From positions 186,001 to 250,000 of the forward strand of contig NZ_JADIJR010000001.1 in the NCBI RefSeq assembly GCF_017355365.1: a DNA stretch of 64,000 nucleotides. The letters run 5' to 3'. Shown one piece after another: positions 1 through 7,520 of this stretch (the stretch's first letter is position 1; every line of letters begins with the position of its first letter). A program made the translations under genes and the position numbers. The notes under the pieces were generated by a model. It made no database searches. It was not told the origin of the DNA and saw only the letters and a program-made list of their open reading frames with translations. This DNA comes from Microbacterium sp. SD291 (GTDB taxonomy: Bacteria > Actinomycetota > Actinomycetes > Actinomycetales > Microbacteriaceae).

Positions 1-7
1 ACAGGAG

Positions 8-78
8 AGGTGGCGACGGGATTCGAACCCGTGTAAACGGCTTTGCAGGCCGGTGCCTAGCCGCTCGGCCACGCCACC
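8..78 (-). tRNA. tRNA-Cys (anticodon GCA)
   Basis: Read on the minus strand it folds as a complete cloverleaf with acceptor stem GGTGGCG/CGCCACC, T-arm GGTTCGAATCC and anticodon loop CTGCAAA. The discriminator base is U, as expected for tRNA-Cys. The 3' CCA is not encoded. It lies 54 bp downstream of tRNA-Gly on the same strand, so the two are probably co-transcribed. Confidence 0.97.
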
Positions 79-132
79 GTGTGGATTGACCCCACGTGCC
101 GAAGGCCTTCCGAAGAAGGCCTCTTGCACTTG

Positions 133-205
133 AGCGGATGACGAGACTCGAACTCGCGACCCCAACCTTGGCAAGGTTGTGCGCTACCAACTGCGCTACA
201 TCCGC
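133..205 (-). tRNA. tRNA-Gly (anticodon GCC)
   Basis: The minus strand gives acceptor stem GCGGATG/CATCCGC, D-arm AGCGCAGTTGGTAGCGC, anticodon loop with GCC, and T-arm GAGTTCGAGTC. The 3' CCA is not encoded. A good sigma-70 type promoter lies just upstream at 240-267. Confidence 0.97.
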
Positions 206-239
206 GTTGTTCCCGGTTGTTGTCCCGGGCACTTATGAA

Positions 240-267
240 ACATTAGCCGATGATCGGCGACTGTCAA
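240..267 (-). promoter_or_regulatory. Probable promoter of the tRNA-Gly/tRNA-Cys unit
   Basis: On the minus strand there is a perfect -35 hexamer TTGACA (267-262) and a -10-like TAATGT (245-240) separated by 16 bp. It sits about 35 bp upstream of the tRNA-Gly 5' end. The promoter function is inferred from sequence only. Confidence 0.55.
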
Positions 268-357
268 AACCGGGACCGAATCTCGCGCGTGTCCGCGCGG
301 GTGGTCATCATGGCCGTCAGGCGTCGGGTAGTATCGGTTGACGTACCCCGCGGGTAT

Positions 358-433
358 GGGCGATTGGCGCAGTTGGTAGCGCGCTTCCTTCACACGGAAG
401 AGGTCATCGGTTCGAGTCCGGTATCGCCCACCA
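358..433 (+). tRNA. tRNA-Val (anticodon CAC), CCA encoded
   Basis: Cloverleaf with acceptor GGGCGAT/ATCGCCC, anticodon stem CTTCC/GGAAG holding loop TTCACAC (anticodon CAC) and T-arm GGTTCGAGTCC. Discriminator A is followed by an encoded CCA at 431-433, unlike the two neighbouring tRNAs. Confidence 0.97.
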
Positions 434-474
434 TCCGGCCCCGTCCTCGCCTCCTGGCGACAGTCGGGGCTTCT

Positions 475-723
475 TCATGTCCTGCGGGAAAGCCGCCAGA
501 TCCCGAATGCGGTGAACACGAGCCACGCGACCCATGCGATCCAGACGCCGGCCACTCCGATCATGGGTCCGCTCTCGCAGTAGCTCTCCGCAGGGTGGAT
601 CGAGTCGACGCAGGCACCGACTGTGACATTGGTGACGGCGAGCACCGCGATCCCGGTCACGGTGATCAGGAGCATCCACACCCAGGGCGCGGCATGTCTG
701 CTTCGTGGCTCGCTCCCGGACAT
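475..723 (-). CDS. Small two-helix membrane protein of unknown function
   Basis: An 82-residue protein that I do not recognise. It begins with a short basic hydrophilic segment (MSGSEPRSRH), followed by a hydrophobic helix (about residues 15-35), a loop containing two cysteines (GACVDSIHPAESYCES) and a second hydrophobic helix (about 55-75) ending in SRRT. The two loop cysteines could form a disulfide outside the membrane. Upstream in-frame starts exist as far as 849, but the sequence there is arginine-rich and looks non-coding, so ATG 723 is preferred even though it has no clear ribosome binding site. It sits between tRNA-Val and a divergent GIY-YIG-like gene. Confidence 0.55.
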   Translation of the reverse strand: MSGSEPRSRHAAPWVWMLLITVTGIAVLAVTNVTVGACVDSIHPAESYCESGPMIGVAGVWIAWVAWLVFTAFGIWRLSRRT

Positions 724-780
724 GCTCGCAGAGTAGCGCGAGCATCTGGGGCCGGCAACGATTGTCCGCAGCAGGGAGTA

Positions 781-799
781 CCGTTCACCCGGTGAACGG
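781..799. promoter_or_regulatory. Perfect 8-bp inverted repeat overlapping the start of the GIY-YIG-like gene
   Basis: CCGTTCAC-ccg-GTGAACGG. The right arm contains the proposed GTG start codon (792), so a bound regulator or an RNA hairpin here would block translation initiation. The role as operator or autoregulatory hairpin is inferred. Confidence 0.35.
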
Positions 800-1214
800 C
801 AACGCTCTCCCCGGCCCTTGCGGTCTCTGCGGTCGCCTGCGCGGTACACGTGCCGGCGGCGTCTGGCTGTGCGAGTGGTGCGGCTGGCCCTACGGCACCT
901 CCCCCGACCCGGAGCTCCCCCGCCCGGTGATCGAGGTGGTCTACTACGTGCGATACGACCGCCGCGTCAAGATCGGCACGAGCCGCCGTCCACGGCAGCG
1001 GTTGGCGAGCATCCGGCACGAGGAGCTGCTTGCGTTCGAGCGCGGCGGACGAGAAGTCGAGCAGCAGCGTCACCGCCAGTTCACGGAGATTCGCGAGGGC
1101 GGCGAGTGGTTCACATTCACCGGCGCGCTCAGCACGCACGTCACTGCGCTGCGAGCATCCGGGGAGCCCTGGCGTCTCTACGCACGATGGCTGAGCGAGG
1201 AGCTGCAACGCTGA
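792..1214 (+). CDS. GIY-YIG superfamily protein (T5orf172/MUG113-like) with N-terminal zinc ribbon
   Basis: A protein of 140 residues from GTG 792. The N-terminus carries a CxxC...CxxC zinc-ribbon pattern (CGLCG and CEWCG, 16 residues apart). The central part reads VVYYVRYDRRVKIGTSRRP, a T5orf172/MUG113-like variant of the GIY-YIG nuclease core: the GIY element is replaced by a Y-Y-V-R-Y strand and followed by VKIGxSxxPxxRL. A later ExxxHxxF-like helix (VEQQRHRQFTEIREGGEWF) matches this family. The family comprises predicted endonucleases, often phage-associated; no activity is established here. An in-frame ATG at 705 would add 29 residues, but these look non-coding. It sits beside three tRNA genes, a common integration neighbourhood, but no integrase is present. 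Confidence 0.7.
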   Translation: MNGNALPGPCGLCGRLRGTRAGGVWLCEWCGWPYGTSPDPELPRPVIEVVYYVRYDRRVKIGTSRRPRQRLASIRHEELLAFERGGREVEQQRHRQFTEIREGGEWFTFTGALSTHVTALRASGEPWRLYARWLSEELQR

Positions 1215-1258
1215 AGCCCGCGCGGCTCCGTCGCTGTGAGCGGAACCACGCGGGCTTC
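1213..1258. terminator. Bidirectional terminator hairpin
   Basis: GAAGCCCGCG (1213-1222) pairs with CGCGGGCTTC (1249-1258), with further pairing inside (GGCTCCG with CGGAACC, one mismatch). It lies between the convergent GIY-YIG-like and SPW-repeat genes and overlaps the stop of the former. Confidence 0.75.
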
Positions 1259-1268
1259 GGGCTGGTGC

Positions 1269-1652
1269 TCAGGCTCGCGCTGTGGCCCTGACGGACGCCG
1301 GCTGCGGCTGCGAGAACAGCACGACGACGATCACCGCGACTCCGACGACGAGGTGCGGGAGCCAGACGTTCAGCGCCTCGCCGGCGAAGCCGAAGATCCA
1401 CGGCGAGAGCGCGAGGAACAGGCTCGCGGCGACGTCGAAGACGAGGTGAACCGGCATCGGGATGAACCCGAAGGGGCCCCACTCGTACTTCGTGAACAGG
1501 CTGTACACGATCAGCCCGACGCCGAGCACGATCGGGATGACCACGGCGGGACCGCCGACGCCGGCGAATCCGAACAGCCACGGGGCCGCGATGAGCGCCA
1601 GTCCGACGATGTAGTCGAGGATTCCGTGGACCTTGGTGGGGATGAAGCGCAT
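1269..1652 (-). CDS. SPW-repeat membrane protein
   Basis: A protein of 127 residues with two copies of the SPW repeat: APWLFGFAG near residue 22 and SPWIFGFAG near residue 80. Each copy pairs two hydrophobic helices, giving four transmembrane segments. This matches the SPW repeat family (PF03779), small bacterial membrane proteins of unknown biochemical role. The start ATG 1652 has an excellent ribosome binding site (AAGGAGG, 6 nt upstream). A Ser/Ala/Gln-rich hydrophilic tail follows the last helix. It is transcribed alone and convergent with the GIY-YIG-like gene. Confidence 0.85.
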   Translation of the reverse strand: MRFIPTKVHGILDYIVGLALIAAPWLFGFAGVGGPAVVIPIVLGVGLIVYSLFTKYEWGPFGFIPMPVHLVFDVAASLFLALSPWIFGFAGEALNVWLPHLVVGVAVIVVVLFSQPQPASVRATARA

Positions 1653-1887
1653 GATTCCTCCTTGAGTCTCGCCGCGTATCGCGGCTCACAGATGATTCGG
1701 TGCGGAGGAGGAAACGGATTGTGCGCGAGCACACATGCGTCGGAGCACTCACAGCCGACCCGCACCTGCGACTGCTACGGTGAGCCACGTCGGCACTTGG
1801 CCGATCATCAGGGAAGACTTCCGTCGACCGACAGCTTCACGGCCCTCCGTTTCTTGTCGCCTCCTCTGTGCGACTGTGAGGAACCCG

Positions 1888-3030
1888 ATGACAATCGACT
1901 CCCTGCCCACTTCGGCGACCCTGTTCGCCACCACCCTGCCCGAAGGCTCGACCGCGGTCGTGTACTGCGAGGGCCAGTTCGGCGAGCAGGACGGCAAGAC
2001 CGCCAACGGCCTCGTGCGTCACTCAGAGAAGTACGAGATCCTCAGCGTCATCGACAGTACTCGCGCGTTCCAGGACGCCGGCGAGTACCTCGACGGCATC
2101 GCGAACGGCATTCCGATCCTCGCGAACCTCTTCCAGACGATCGCCCATGCCGATCGCGTTCCTGACTACCTGATCTGCGGCGTCGCACCGGCGGACGGGC
2201 TGCTCTCCGCAGCGCAGCGTGTGGTGCTCCTCGACGGCATCGCGAGGGGTATGCACATCATCAGCGGCCTGCATGAGTTCCTCGGCGACGACGCCGAGTT
2301 CGTCGCGGCGAGCCTCGCAGCCGGTGTGACGATCACCGACGTGAGACGTCCCAAGGACAAGAAGGACCTGCACCTGTTCTCGGGTCGCATCTTCGACGTC
2401 ACCTGCCCCCGGATCGCGATCCTCGGCACGGACGGCGCGATCGGCAAGCGCACGACGGCCACCCTTCTCGTCCGCGCCCTCAACGACCGCGGCATCCGCG
2501 CGGTCCTCGTCGGCACCGGGCAGACCACGATCATCCAGGGCGGCCGCTACGGCGTCGCACTCGATGCCCTGGTTCCGCAGTTCTGCTCCGGTGAGGTCGA
2601 GCACCAGGTCGTGGCCGCGTTCGAGGCCGAGGATCCGGATGTGATCATCGTCGAGGGTCAGGGCGCACTCAGCCACCCGGCCTATCTGACGTCAGCGCAC
2701 ATCCTCCGAGGGAGCCGTCCCGAGGCCGTCATCGTCCAGCACGCGCCGGGCAGACGCACTCTCGGTGACTTCCCGATGGTCGCGATGCCCACCGTCGCCA
2801 GCGAGGTGGCGCTCATCGAGTCGTTCGCCGACACGCGCGTGATCGGCGTCACCGTGAATCACGAGAATCTCACAGACGCTGAGATCGGAACGGCGATCGA
2901 CGAGATCGAGCTGGAACTCGGCATCCCCGCGACCGACCCACTGACGAGACCGGCGAGCACCCTCGTCGACATGGTGCTGCAGGCCTTCCCTGCTCTCAAC
3001 CCGCTGCGCGCCAGCCGTATCGGCGTGTGA
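1888..3030 (+). CDS. DUF1611 family protein, DgcN-like N-acyltransferase
   Basis: A protein of 380 residues. The N-terminal half (about 1-170) resembles DUF1611_N. The C-terminal half (DUF1611) starts with RIAILGTDGAIGKRTTATLL, a P-loop-like element typical of the family, followed by GTGQTTIIQGG and DVIIVEGQGALSHPAY. Members include DgcN, reported as a D-glutamate N-acetyltransferase acting with the epimerase-like DgcA in D-glutamate breakdown. Here the usual epimerase partner is absent, so the substrate is open. ATG 1888 is chosen because a GTGAGG-type ribosome binding site precedes it by 5-6 nt; the longer ORF from 1735 lacks one. The last 35 bp overlap the 3' end of the convergent toxin-like gene. 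Confidence 0.8.
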   Translation: MTIDSLPTSATLFATTLPEGSTAVVYCEGQFGEQDGKTANGLVRHSEKYEILSVIDSTRAFQDAGEYLDGIANGIPILANLFQTIAHADRVPDYLICGVAPADGLLSAAQRVVLLDGIARGMHIISGLHEFLGDDAEFVAASLAAGVTITDVRRPKDKKDLHLFSGRIFDVTCPRIAILGTDGAIGKRTTATLLVRALNDRGIRAVLVGTGQTTIIQGGRYGVALDALVPQFCSGEVEHQVVAAFEAEDPDVIIVEGQGALSHPAYLTSAHILRGSRPEAVIVQHAPGRRTLGDFPMVAMPTVASEVALIESFADTRVIGVTVNHENLTDAEIGTAIDEIELELGIPATDPLTRPASTLVDMVLQAFPALNPLRASRIGV

Positions 3031-3604
3031 GCGCGTCGGCGACCCTGTCGTAGCGGCCGGCGTCGAGAACGGCGGCCTCGCGCCGCAGCCCCTGCTCGTG
3101 CACGCTGTACAGCTGCTCGATGTCGACCCAGGACTCGCGTCCCTGCGAGTCCCACCCGCCCGATCCGATCGACAGGTAGTCCCGGTCGCGATCGTGGGCC
3201 TTGCTCGTCAGCCGCACGGCGTACACGCGCTCTGCCGATTCCCGGCCGATGACGAGCACAGGCCGGTCCTTGCCGCGCCCGTCGTTCTCCTCGTAGGGGA
3301 CCCAGGTCCAGACGATCTCACCTGCGTCCGGAGCGCCGTCGCGATCCGGCGCATAGGAGATGCGGACGCCGGGGATGCGATCCGGGTCGATCCGGATGGT
3401 CTCGGTGCCGGCGCCGCGACCCGCGTCCACGACGACGGCCGTTCCGCCGGATGCGCCCTGGGCGGTGGGAGCCTCGTCGGATGAGGTGCGCAGACGCGCG
3501 TCCGGGCGCCTCGGACCTGTTGGTGTCCGAGACGCCCGGTTCGATCCCAATATCTTGAGAAGGATCTGCGCCAGTGCCGCCAGGATGCCGTTGGTGTTGC
3601 TCAC
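2996..3604 (-). CDS. PemK/MazF-type toxin-family protein, no antitoxin gene adjacent
   Basis: A protein of 202 residues. The C-terminal domain (about 90-200) carries the PemK/MazF signature: GEIVWTWVPYEE, then KDRPVLVIGRE and VYAVRLTSK, consistent with an SH3-like barrel. Residues 1-20 are hydrophobic (GILAALAQILLKILG) and 30-85 form a low-complexity linker, so the toxin fold may be held at the membrane. Free MazF/PemK toxins are about 110 residues. No small antitoxin ORF is adjacent. It starts 20 bp after the amtB stop on the same strand (GTG 3604 with AGGGTGA upstream) and is probably co-transcribed with amtB. Many actinobacteria encode such solitary PemK-like proteins; ribonuclease activity is unproven. 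Confidence 0.75.
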   Translation of the reverse strand: MSNTNGILAALAQILLKILGSNRASRTPTGPRRPDARLRTSSDEAPTAQGASGGTAVVVDAGRGAGTETIRIDPDRIPGVRISYAPDRDGAPDAGEIVWTWVPYEENDGRGKDRPVLVIGRESAERVYAVRLTSKAHDRDRDYLSIGSGGWDSQGRESWVDIEQLYSVHEQGLRREAAVLDAGRYDRVADALTRRYGWRAAG

Positions 3605-3624
3605 ACGGTCACCCTAACCGCAGT

Positions 3625-4863
3625 TCAGGCCTCTGCGAGCGCGTAGCCCTCTTCACCGTGCACGACCAGGTCGACGCCGGCGATCTCGTCCTCGTTGGTG
3701 ATGCGGAATCCGATCGTCTTCTGGATGGCGAAGCCGATGACGTACGCGGCGACGAACGAGTAGACCAGCACGCCGATGGCGGCGATCGCCTGCACCGCGA
3801 GCTGACGGAAGTCGCCTCCGACGAACAGGCCGGTGCCGGTGGCGAAGAAGCCGAGGTACAGGGTTCCGAACAGGCCGCCGACGAGGTGGATGCCGACCAC
3901 GTCGAGCGAGTCGTCGAAGCCGAGACGGAACTTCAGCTCGATCGCGAGTGCGCACAGCACACCGGCGAGGGCGCCGAGCAGGAGCGCCCAGCCCGGAGTC
4001 AGGTTCGCGCAGGCCGGGGTGATCGCGACGAGACCCGCCACAGCACCGGATGCCGCGCCGACCGAGGTCGCCTTGCCCTCCTTGATGCGCTCGACGAGGA
4101 TCCAGCCGAGGATCGCGGCAGCCGTTGCGCCGAGCGTGTTGATGCCGATCAGGCCGACCTTGCCCATGTCCTCCGCGAGCCATTCCGCACCCGCGTTGAA
4201 TCCGAACCAGCCGAACCACAGCAGTGCGGCGCCCAGCAGCGTCAGCGGCACGTTGTGCGGCTTCAGGATGCCCTTCTGGAAGCCGATGCGCTTGCCGAGG
4301 ACGAGAGCGAGGGCGAGGGCGGCTGCACCCGCGTTGATGTGCACGGCCGTTCCGCCGGCGTAGTCGATCACGGCGATGCCGCTCTCCTCACCGAAGAGCG
4401 TGGTGCCGAGATTCATGATCCAGCCGCCGCCCCAGACCCAAGCCGCGACCGGGAAGTAGCCGACGGTCGCGAAGACGCCGGCGAAGATCAGCCAGGAGCC
4501 GAACTTCGCCCTGTCGGCGATGGCGCCGGAGATCAGCGCGACCGTGATGATCGCGAACGTGGCGCCGTAGGCGACGCCGAGAAGTGCGACGTTCGAGCCC
4601 TCACCGCTCGCCAGCGAGCTCAGGCCGAAATCGGCGAACGGGTTGCCGGCGAATTGCGTCGGGCTCTCGACGGCGCTCATCGAGAAGCCGAAGAGAACCC
4701 AGAGCACGGCGACGAGACCGATCGAGCCGAAGCTCATCATCATCATGCTGACGACGCTCTTCGCCTTGACGAGACCGCCGTAGAAGAAGGCGACGCCTGG
4801 CGTCATGAGCAATACGAGAGCAGTGGCGGTGATCGCCCAGGAGATGTTGCCTGGAGCATCCAT
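3625..4863 (-). CDS. amtB: Ammonium transporter
   Basis: A protein of 412 residues with about eleven transmembrane helices and the Amt/Rh signatures TPGVAFFYGGLVK, IDYAGGTAVHINAG (pore histidine) and WFGFNAGAEW. It conducts ammonium/ammonia across the cytoplasmic membrane. ATG 4863 is used because GTGAGG lies 6 nt upstream; a GTG at 4875 would add four residues. A GlnR-type operator lies 50-87 bp upstream, implying induction under nitrogen limitation. Unlike most bacterial amtB loci there is no glnK (PII) gene beside it; the downstream gene is a PemK-like toxin protein. Confidence 0.97.
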   Translation of the reverse strand: MDAPGNISWAITATALVLLMTPGVAFFYGGLVKAKSVVSMMMMSFGSIGLVAVLWVLFGFSMSAVESPTQFAGNPFADFGLSSLASGEGSNVALLGVAYGATFAIITVALISGAIADRAKFGSWLIFAGVFATVGYFPVAAWVWGGGWIMNLGTTLFGEESGIAVIDYAGGTAVHINAGAAALALALVLGKRIGFQKGILKPHNVPLTLLGAALLWFGWFGFNAGAEWLAEDMGKVGLIGINTLGATAAAILGWILVERIKEGKATSVGAASGAVAGLVAITPACANLTPGWALLLGALAGVLCALAIELKFRLGFDDSLDVVGIHLVGGLFGTLYLGFFATGTGLFVGGDFRQLAVQAIAAIGVLVYSFVAAYVIGFAIQKTIGFRITNEDEIAGVDLVVHGEEGYALAEA

Positions 4864-4912
4864 GTCGAACCTCACATTCGGGAAAGTGTGAGCTTCAGTG
4901 TGGCGACGCCCG

Positions 4913-4950
4913 ATTTCCGGAAAGCGTGAGGTTTGTTGCCGGCACGTTAC
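4913..4950 (-). promoter_or_regulatory. GlnR-type operator upstream of amtB
   Basis: On the minus strand the order is GTAAC-n6-GCAAC-n6-CACGC-n6-GAAAT. This follows the actinobacterial GlnR consensus gTnAC-n6-GaAAC repeated twice; the outer elements match best. The box before glnA at 56878-56915 has the same 38-bp layout and the same terminal GTAAC and GAAAT. It ends 49 bp before the amtB start codon. Confidence 0.6.
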
Positions 4951-4977
4951 AGGCGGCGGCCCTGTGTGAACTTCACG

Positions 4978-6027
4978 TTACGCGGCTGACCGCTGCGCAT
5001 GCGTGAGAGCGTTCAGGCGCGAGATCGCGCGCAGGTACTTCTTGCGGTAACCGCCGCCGAGCATCTCCTCGGCGAACACCTGGTCGAGGCTCACGCCGGA
5101 CGCGACGATCGGGATCTGGGCGTCATAGACGCGGTCGACGAACGCGACGAAGCGCAGCGCCTCCGACTGATCGGTGAGCACGTGGACGTCGCTCAGGCCG
5201 ACCAGGCCGAGCCCCGAGATCACCCGGAGGTAGCGGGAGGGGTGCACCCTGGCGAGATGGCGGATGACGTCGCCGAACGCGTCGTCGGATGCCGAGCCCG
5301 ATGCCGCGCCGGCGTCGATCGCCTCGGCGTACTCGTCCGGGCTGCTCACGACGGCGTGCCCGTCGAGGGCGCGCTGACGGAAGTCGACGCCGTCGATGCG
5401 CAGCGTCTGGAAGCTGTCGGACATCGCATGGATCTCGCGGAGGAAGTCCTGCGCGGCGAATCGCCCCTCGCCGAGAGCGTTCGGCGGCGTGTTCGACGTC
5501 GCGGCCAGCCGCGTGCCCGTCGGCACCAGCTCGCCGAGAAGCCGGGTCATCACCATCGTGTCGCCCGGATCGTCGAGCTCGAACTCGTCGATGCAGAGCA
5601 GATCCGCGCCCTTCAGGAGGTCGACGGTGTTCTTGTAACCGAGCGCGCCGACCAGCGCCGTGTACTCGATGAAGGATCCGAAGTACTTCCGGCGAGCCGG
5701 CATCGCGTGGTAGATCGACGCGAGGAGGTGGGTCTTGCCCACGCCGAAGCCGCCGTCCAGGTACACCCCGGGCTTGACCTCCGGCTCCTTCTTCGCGCGG
5801 CTGAAGAATCCGCCGCGCTTCGCGGGAGCGCCGCGGCCGGCGAAGCGCATCAGCGTCTCCTTCGCCTCCTCCTGAGAGGGGTACGCGGCATCCGCCCGGT
5901 AGCTGTCGAAGGTGGCGTCGTCGAACTGGGGCGGCGGCACCAGGCTCGCCAGCATCTCGGGGCCCGTCACGGTCGGCTGACGGTCGGTGAGGTGCACGAC
6001 GCCCGTGCGGCTCGTGGTATCGGTCAT
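4978..6027 (-). CDS. zapE: Cell division protein ZapE (AFG1-like ATPase)
   Basis: A protein of 349 residues of the AFG1/ZapE P-loop ATPase family. Visible motifs are Walker A GGFGVGKTHLL (about residue 95), Walker B LLCIDEFELDD and a sensor-like AATSNTPP. ZapE interacts with the Z-ring in E. coli; the actinobacterial role is less studied. The start is ATG 6027, with AGGA 5-6 nt upstream; the open frame extends to 6120 without a supported start. The gene diverges from the sulfurtransferase-sufE pair, sharing a 145-bp intergenic region. Confidence 0.9.
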   Translation of the reverse strand: MTDTTSRTGVVHLTDRQPTVTGPEMLASLVPPPQFDDATFDSYRADAAYPSQEEAKETLMRFAGRGAPAKRGGFFSRAKKEPEVKPGVYLDGGFGVGKTHLLASIYHAMPARRKYFGSFIEYTALVGALGYKNTVDLLKGADLLCIDEFELDDPGDTMVMTRLLGELVPTGTRLAATSNTPPNALGEGRFAAQDFLREIHAMSDSFQTLRIDGVDFRQRALDGHAVVSSPDEYAEAIDAGAASGSASDDAFGDVIRHLARVHPSRYLRVISGLGLVGLSDVHVLTDQSEALRFVAFVDRVYDAQIPIVASGVSLDQVFAEEMLGGGYRKKYLRAISRLNALTHAQRSAA

Positions 6028-6172
6028 CGCCATCCTGAATTCGGGCGCCGCCTGTGTCGAAGTCTTACGAATCCGCCTCCGGGCGCACAGCGGGGATCTA
6101 TCGTGAAGGGACGGCTCCACATTACGCCGTCGGCACCGCCTTCATCGCCCGCTCAACGTCTAGGAGATCCCT

Positions 6173-7069
6173 GTGGCAATCGAGTTCGATTCGTCTTCGT
6201 CCAAGTTCGCCGAGTACGCCGAGCCCGGCCGGCTGGTGACGACGCAGTGGCTCGCCGAGCGGCTCGGCTCCCCCGGTCTCGTGGTGGTCGAATCGGATGA
6301 GGACGTCCTCCTCTACGAGACGGGTCACATCCCCGGGGCGGTCAAGGTCGACTGGCACACGGAGCTGAACGACCCGGTGGTCCGCGACTATGTCGACGGC
6401 GAGGGCTTCGCCGCCCTGCTCAGCCGCAAGGGCATCTCGCGCGACGACACCGTCGTGATCTACGGCGACAAGAACAACTGGTGGGCCGCATACGCGCTCT
6501 GGGTGTTCTCGCTCTTCGGCCACGAGGACGTGCGCCTGCTCGACGGCGGACGCGACCGCTGGATCGCCGAGGGTCGTGAGCTCACCCGTGAGAAGCCGAC
6601 GCCGGCCCCGACCGACTATCCGGTCGCGGAGCGCGACGACTCCGTCATCCGCGCCTACAGGGAGGACGTCGTCGCGTTCATCGGACAGGGACCGCTGATC
6701 GATGTCCGCTCGCCCGAGGAGTACAGCGGTGAGCGCACCAGCGCTCCGGCCTACCCCGAGGAGGGCGCTCTGCGCGCCGGCCACATCCCCACCGCGCAGA
6801 GCGTGCCGTGGGCGAAGGCCGTGGCCGAGGACGGCGGGTTCAGGACGCGAGCCGAGCTCGACTCGATCTACCGCGAGGGCGCCGGCCTGAAGGACGGCGA
6901 CGACGTGGTGGCGTACTGCCGCATCGGTGAGCGCTCGAGCCACACCTGGTTCGTGTTGAAGCACCTGCTCGGATTCGAGAACGTCCGCAATTACGACGGA
7001 TCGTGGACCGAGTGGGGCAGCGCCGTGCGCGTGCCGATCGCAACCGGCGCAGAGCCCGGAACGCTCTGA
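6173..7069 (+). CDS. Thiosulfate/3-mercaptopyruvate sulfurtransferase, two rhodanese domains
   Basis: A protein of 298 residues with tandem rhodanese domains. The first (about 15-140) is non-catalytic, with [11 protein letters not shown]. The second (about 160-285) contains [13 protein letters not shown] and the active-site loop [12 protein letters not shown] with nucleophilic Cys249. It moves a sulfane sulfur from thiosulfate or mercaptopyruvate to a thiol acceptor. GTG 6173 has AGGAG 8 nt upstream. The adjacent SufE-like protein (10-bp gap) is the likely sulfur acceptor, an arrangement common in actinobacteria. Confidence 0.93.
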   Translation: MAIEFDSSSSKFAEYAEPGRLVTTQWLAERLGSPGLVVVESDEDVLLYETGHIPGAVKVDWHTELNDPVVRDYVDGEGFAALLSRKGISRDDTVVIYGDKNNWWAAYALWVFSLFGHEDVRLLDGGRDRWIAEGRELTREKPTPAPTDYPVAERDDSVIRAYREDVVAFIGQGPLIDVRSPEEYSGERTSAPAYPEEGALRAGHIPTAQSVPWAKAVAEDGGFRTRAELDSIYREGAGLKDGDDVVAYCRIGERSSHTWFVLKHLLGFENVRNYDGSWTEWGSAVRVPIATGAEPGTL

Positions 7070-7079
7070 CCGTGGAACA

Positions 7080-7520
7080 ATGGCAGGGATGAGCACGAGC
7101 GCCGTTCCTGACACCCTCGCCGAGATCCGCGACGGGTTCCTGGAGACCCCGGAGACCGATCGTCTGCTGCTCCTTCTGGAGTACTCGGACGAGCTGCCGC
7201 CCGTGTCCGAGGAGGTCGCGAGCCACCCGGAGATGTACGAGCGCGTCGCCGAGTGCCAGTCGCCGGTGTACATCTTCGTCGAGGTCGAAGACGGCGTCGT
7301 CACCATGCACGCGACCGCGCCTCCTGAGGCGCCGACGACCCGCGGGTTCGCCAGCATCCTGGCGCAGGGCATCACGGGCCTGACGGCCGACGAGGTGCTC
7401 GCCATCCCCGACGACTACCCGCAGTCGATCGGCCTGACGAAGGTCGTGTCGCCGCTGCGGATCAGCGGGATGACGGGGATGCTGATGCGCGCGAAGAACC
7501 AGGTCAGGCAGAAGCGCTGA
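7080..7520 (+). CDS. sufE: SufE family sulfur acceptor protein
   Basis: A protein of 146 residues of the SufE/CsdE family. The sulfur-accepting cysteine is Cys59 in RVAECQSPVY, the family's EC(Q)SPV/W motif. A conserved C-terminal helix (KVVSPLRISGMTGMLMRAK) supports the assignment. It follows the sulfurtransferase by 10 bp and probably takes sulfur from it, or from SufS encoded elsewhere. ATG 7089 is an alternative start. The last 17 bp overlap the convergent hydrolase gene. Confidence 0.9.
   Translation: MAGMSTSAVPDTLAEIRDGFLETPETDRLLLLLEYSDELPPVSEEVASHPEMYERVAECQSPVYIFVEVEDGVVTMHATAPPEAPTTRGFASILAQGITGLTADEVLAIPDDYPQSIGLTKVVSPLRISGMTGMLMRAKNQVRQKR

Noticed and set aside
2996..3604. Toxin-antitoxin operon
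   Set aside because: No small antitoxin ORF lies on either side; neighbours are amtB and a convergent DUF1611 gene.
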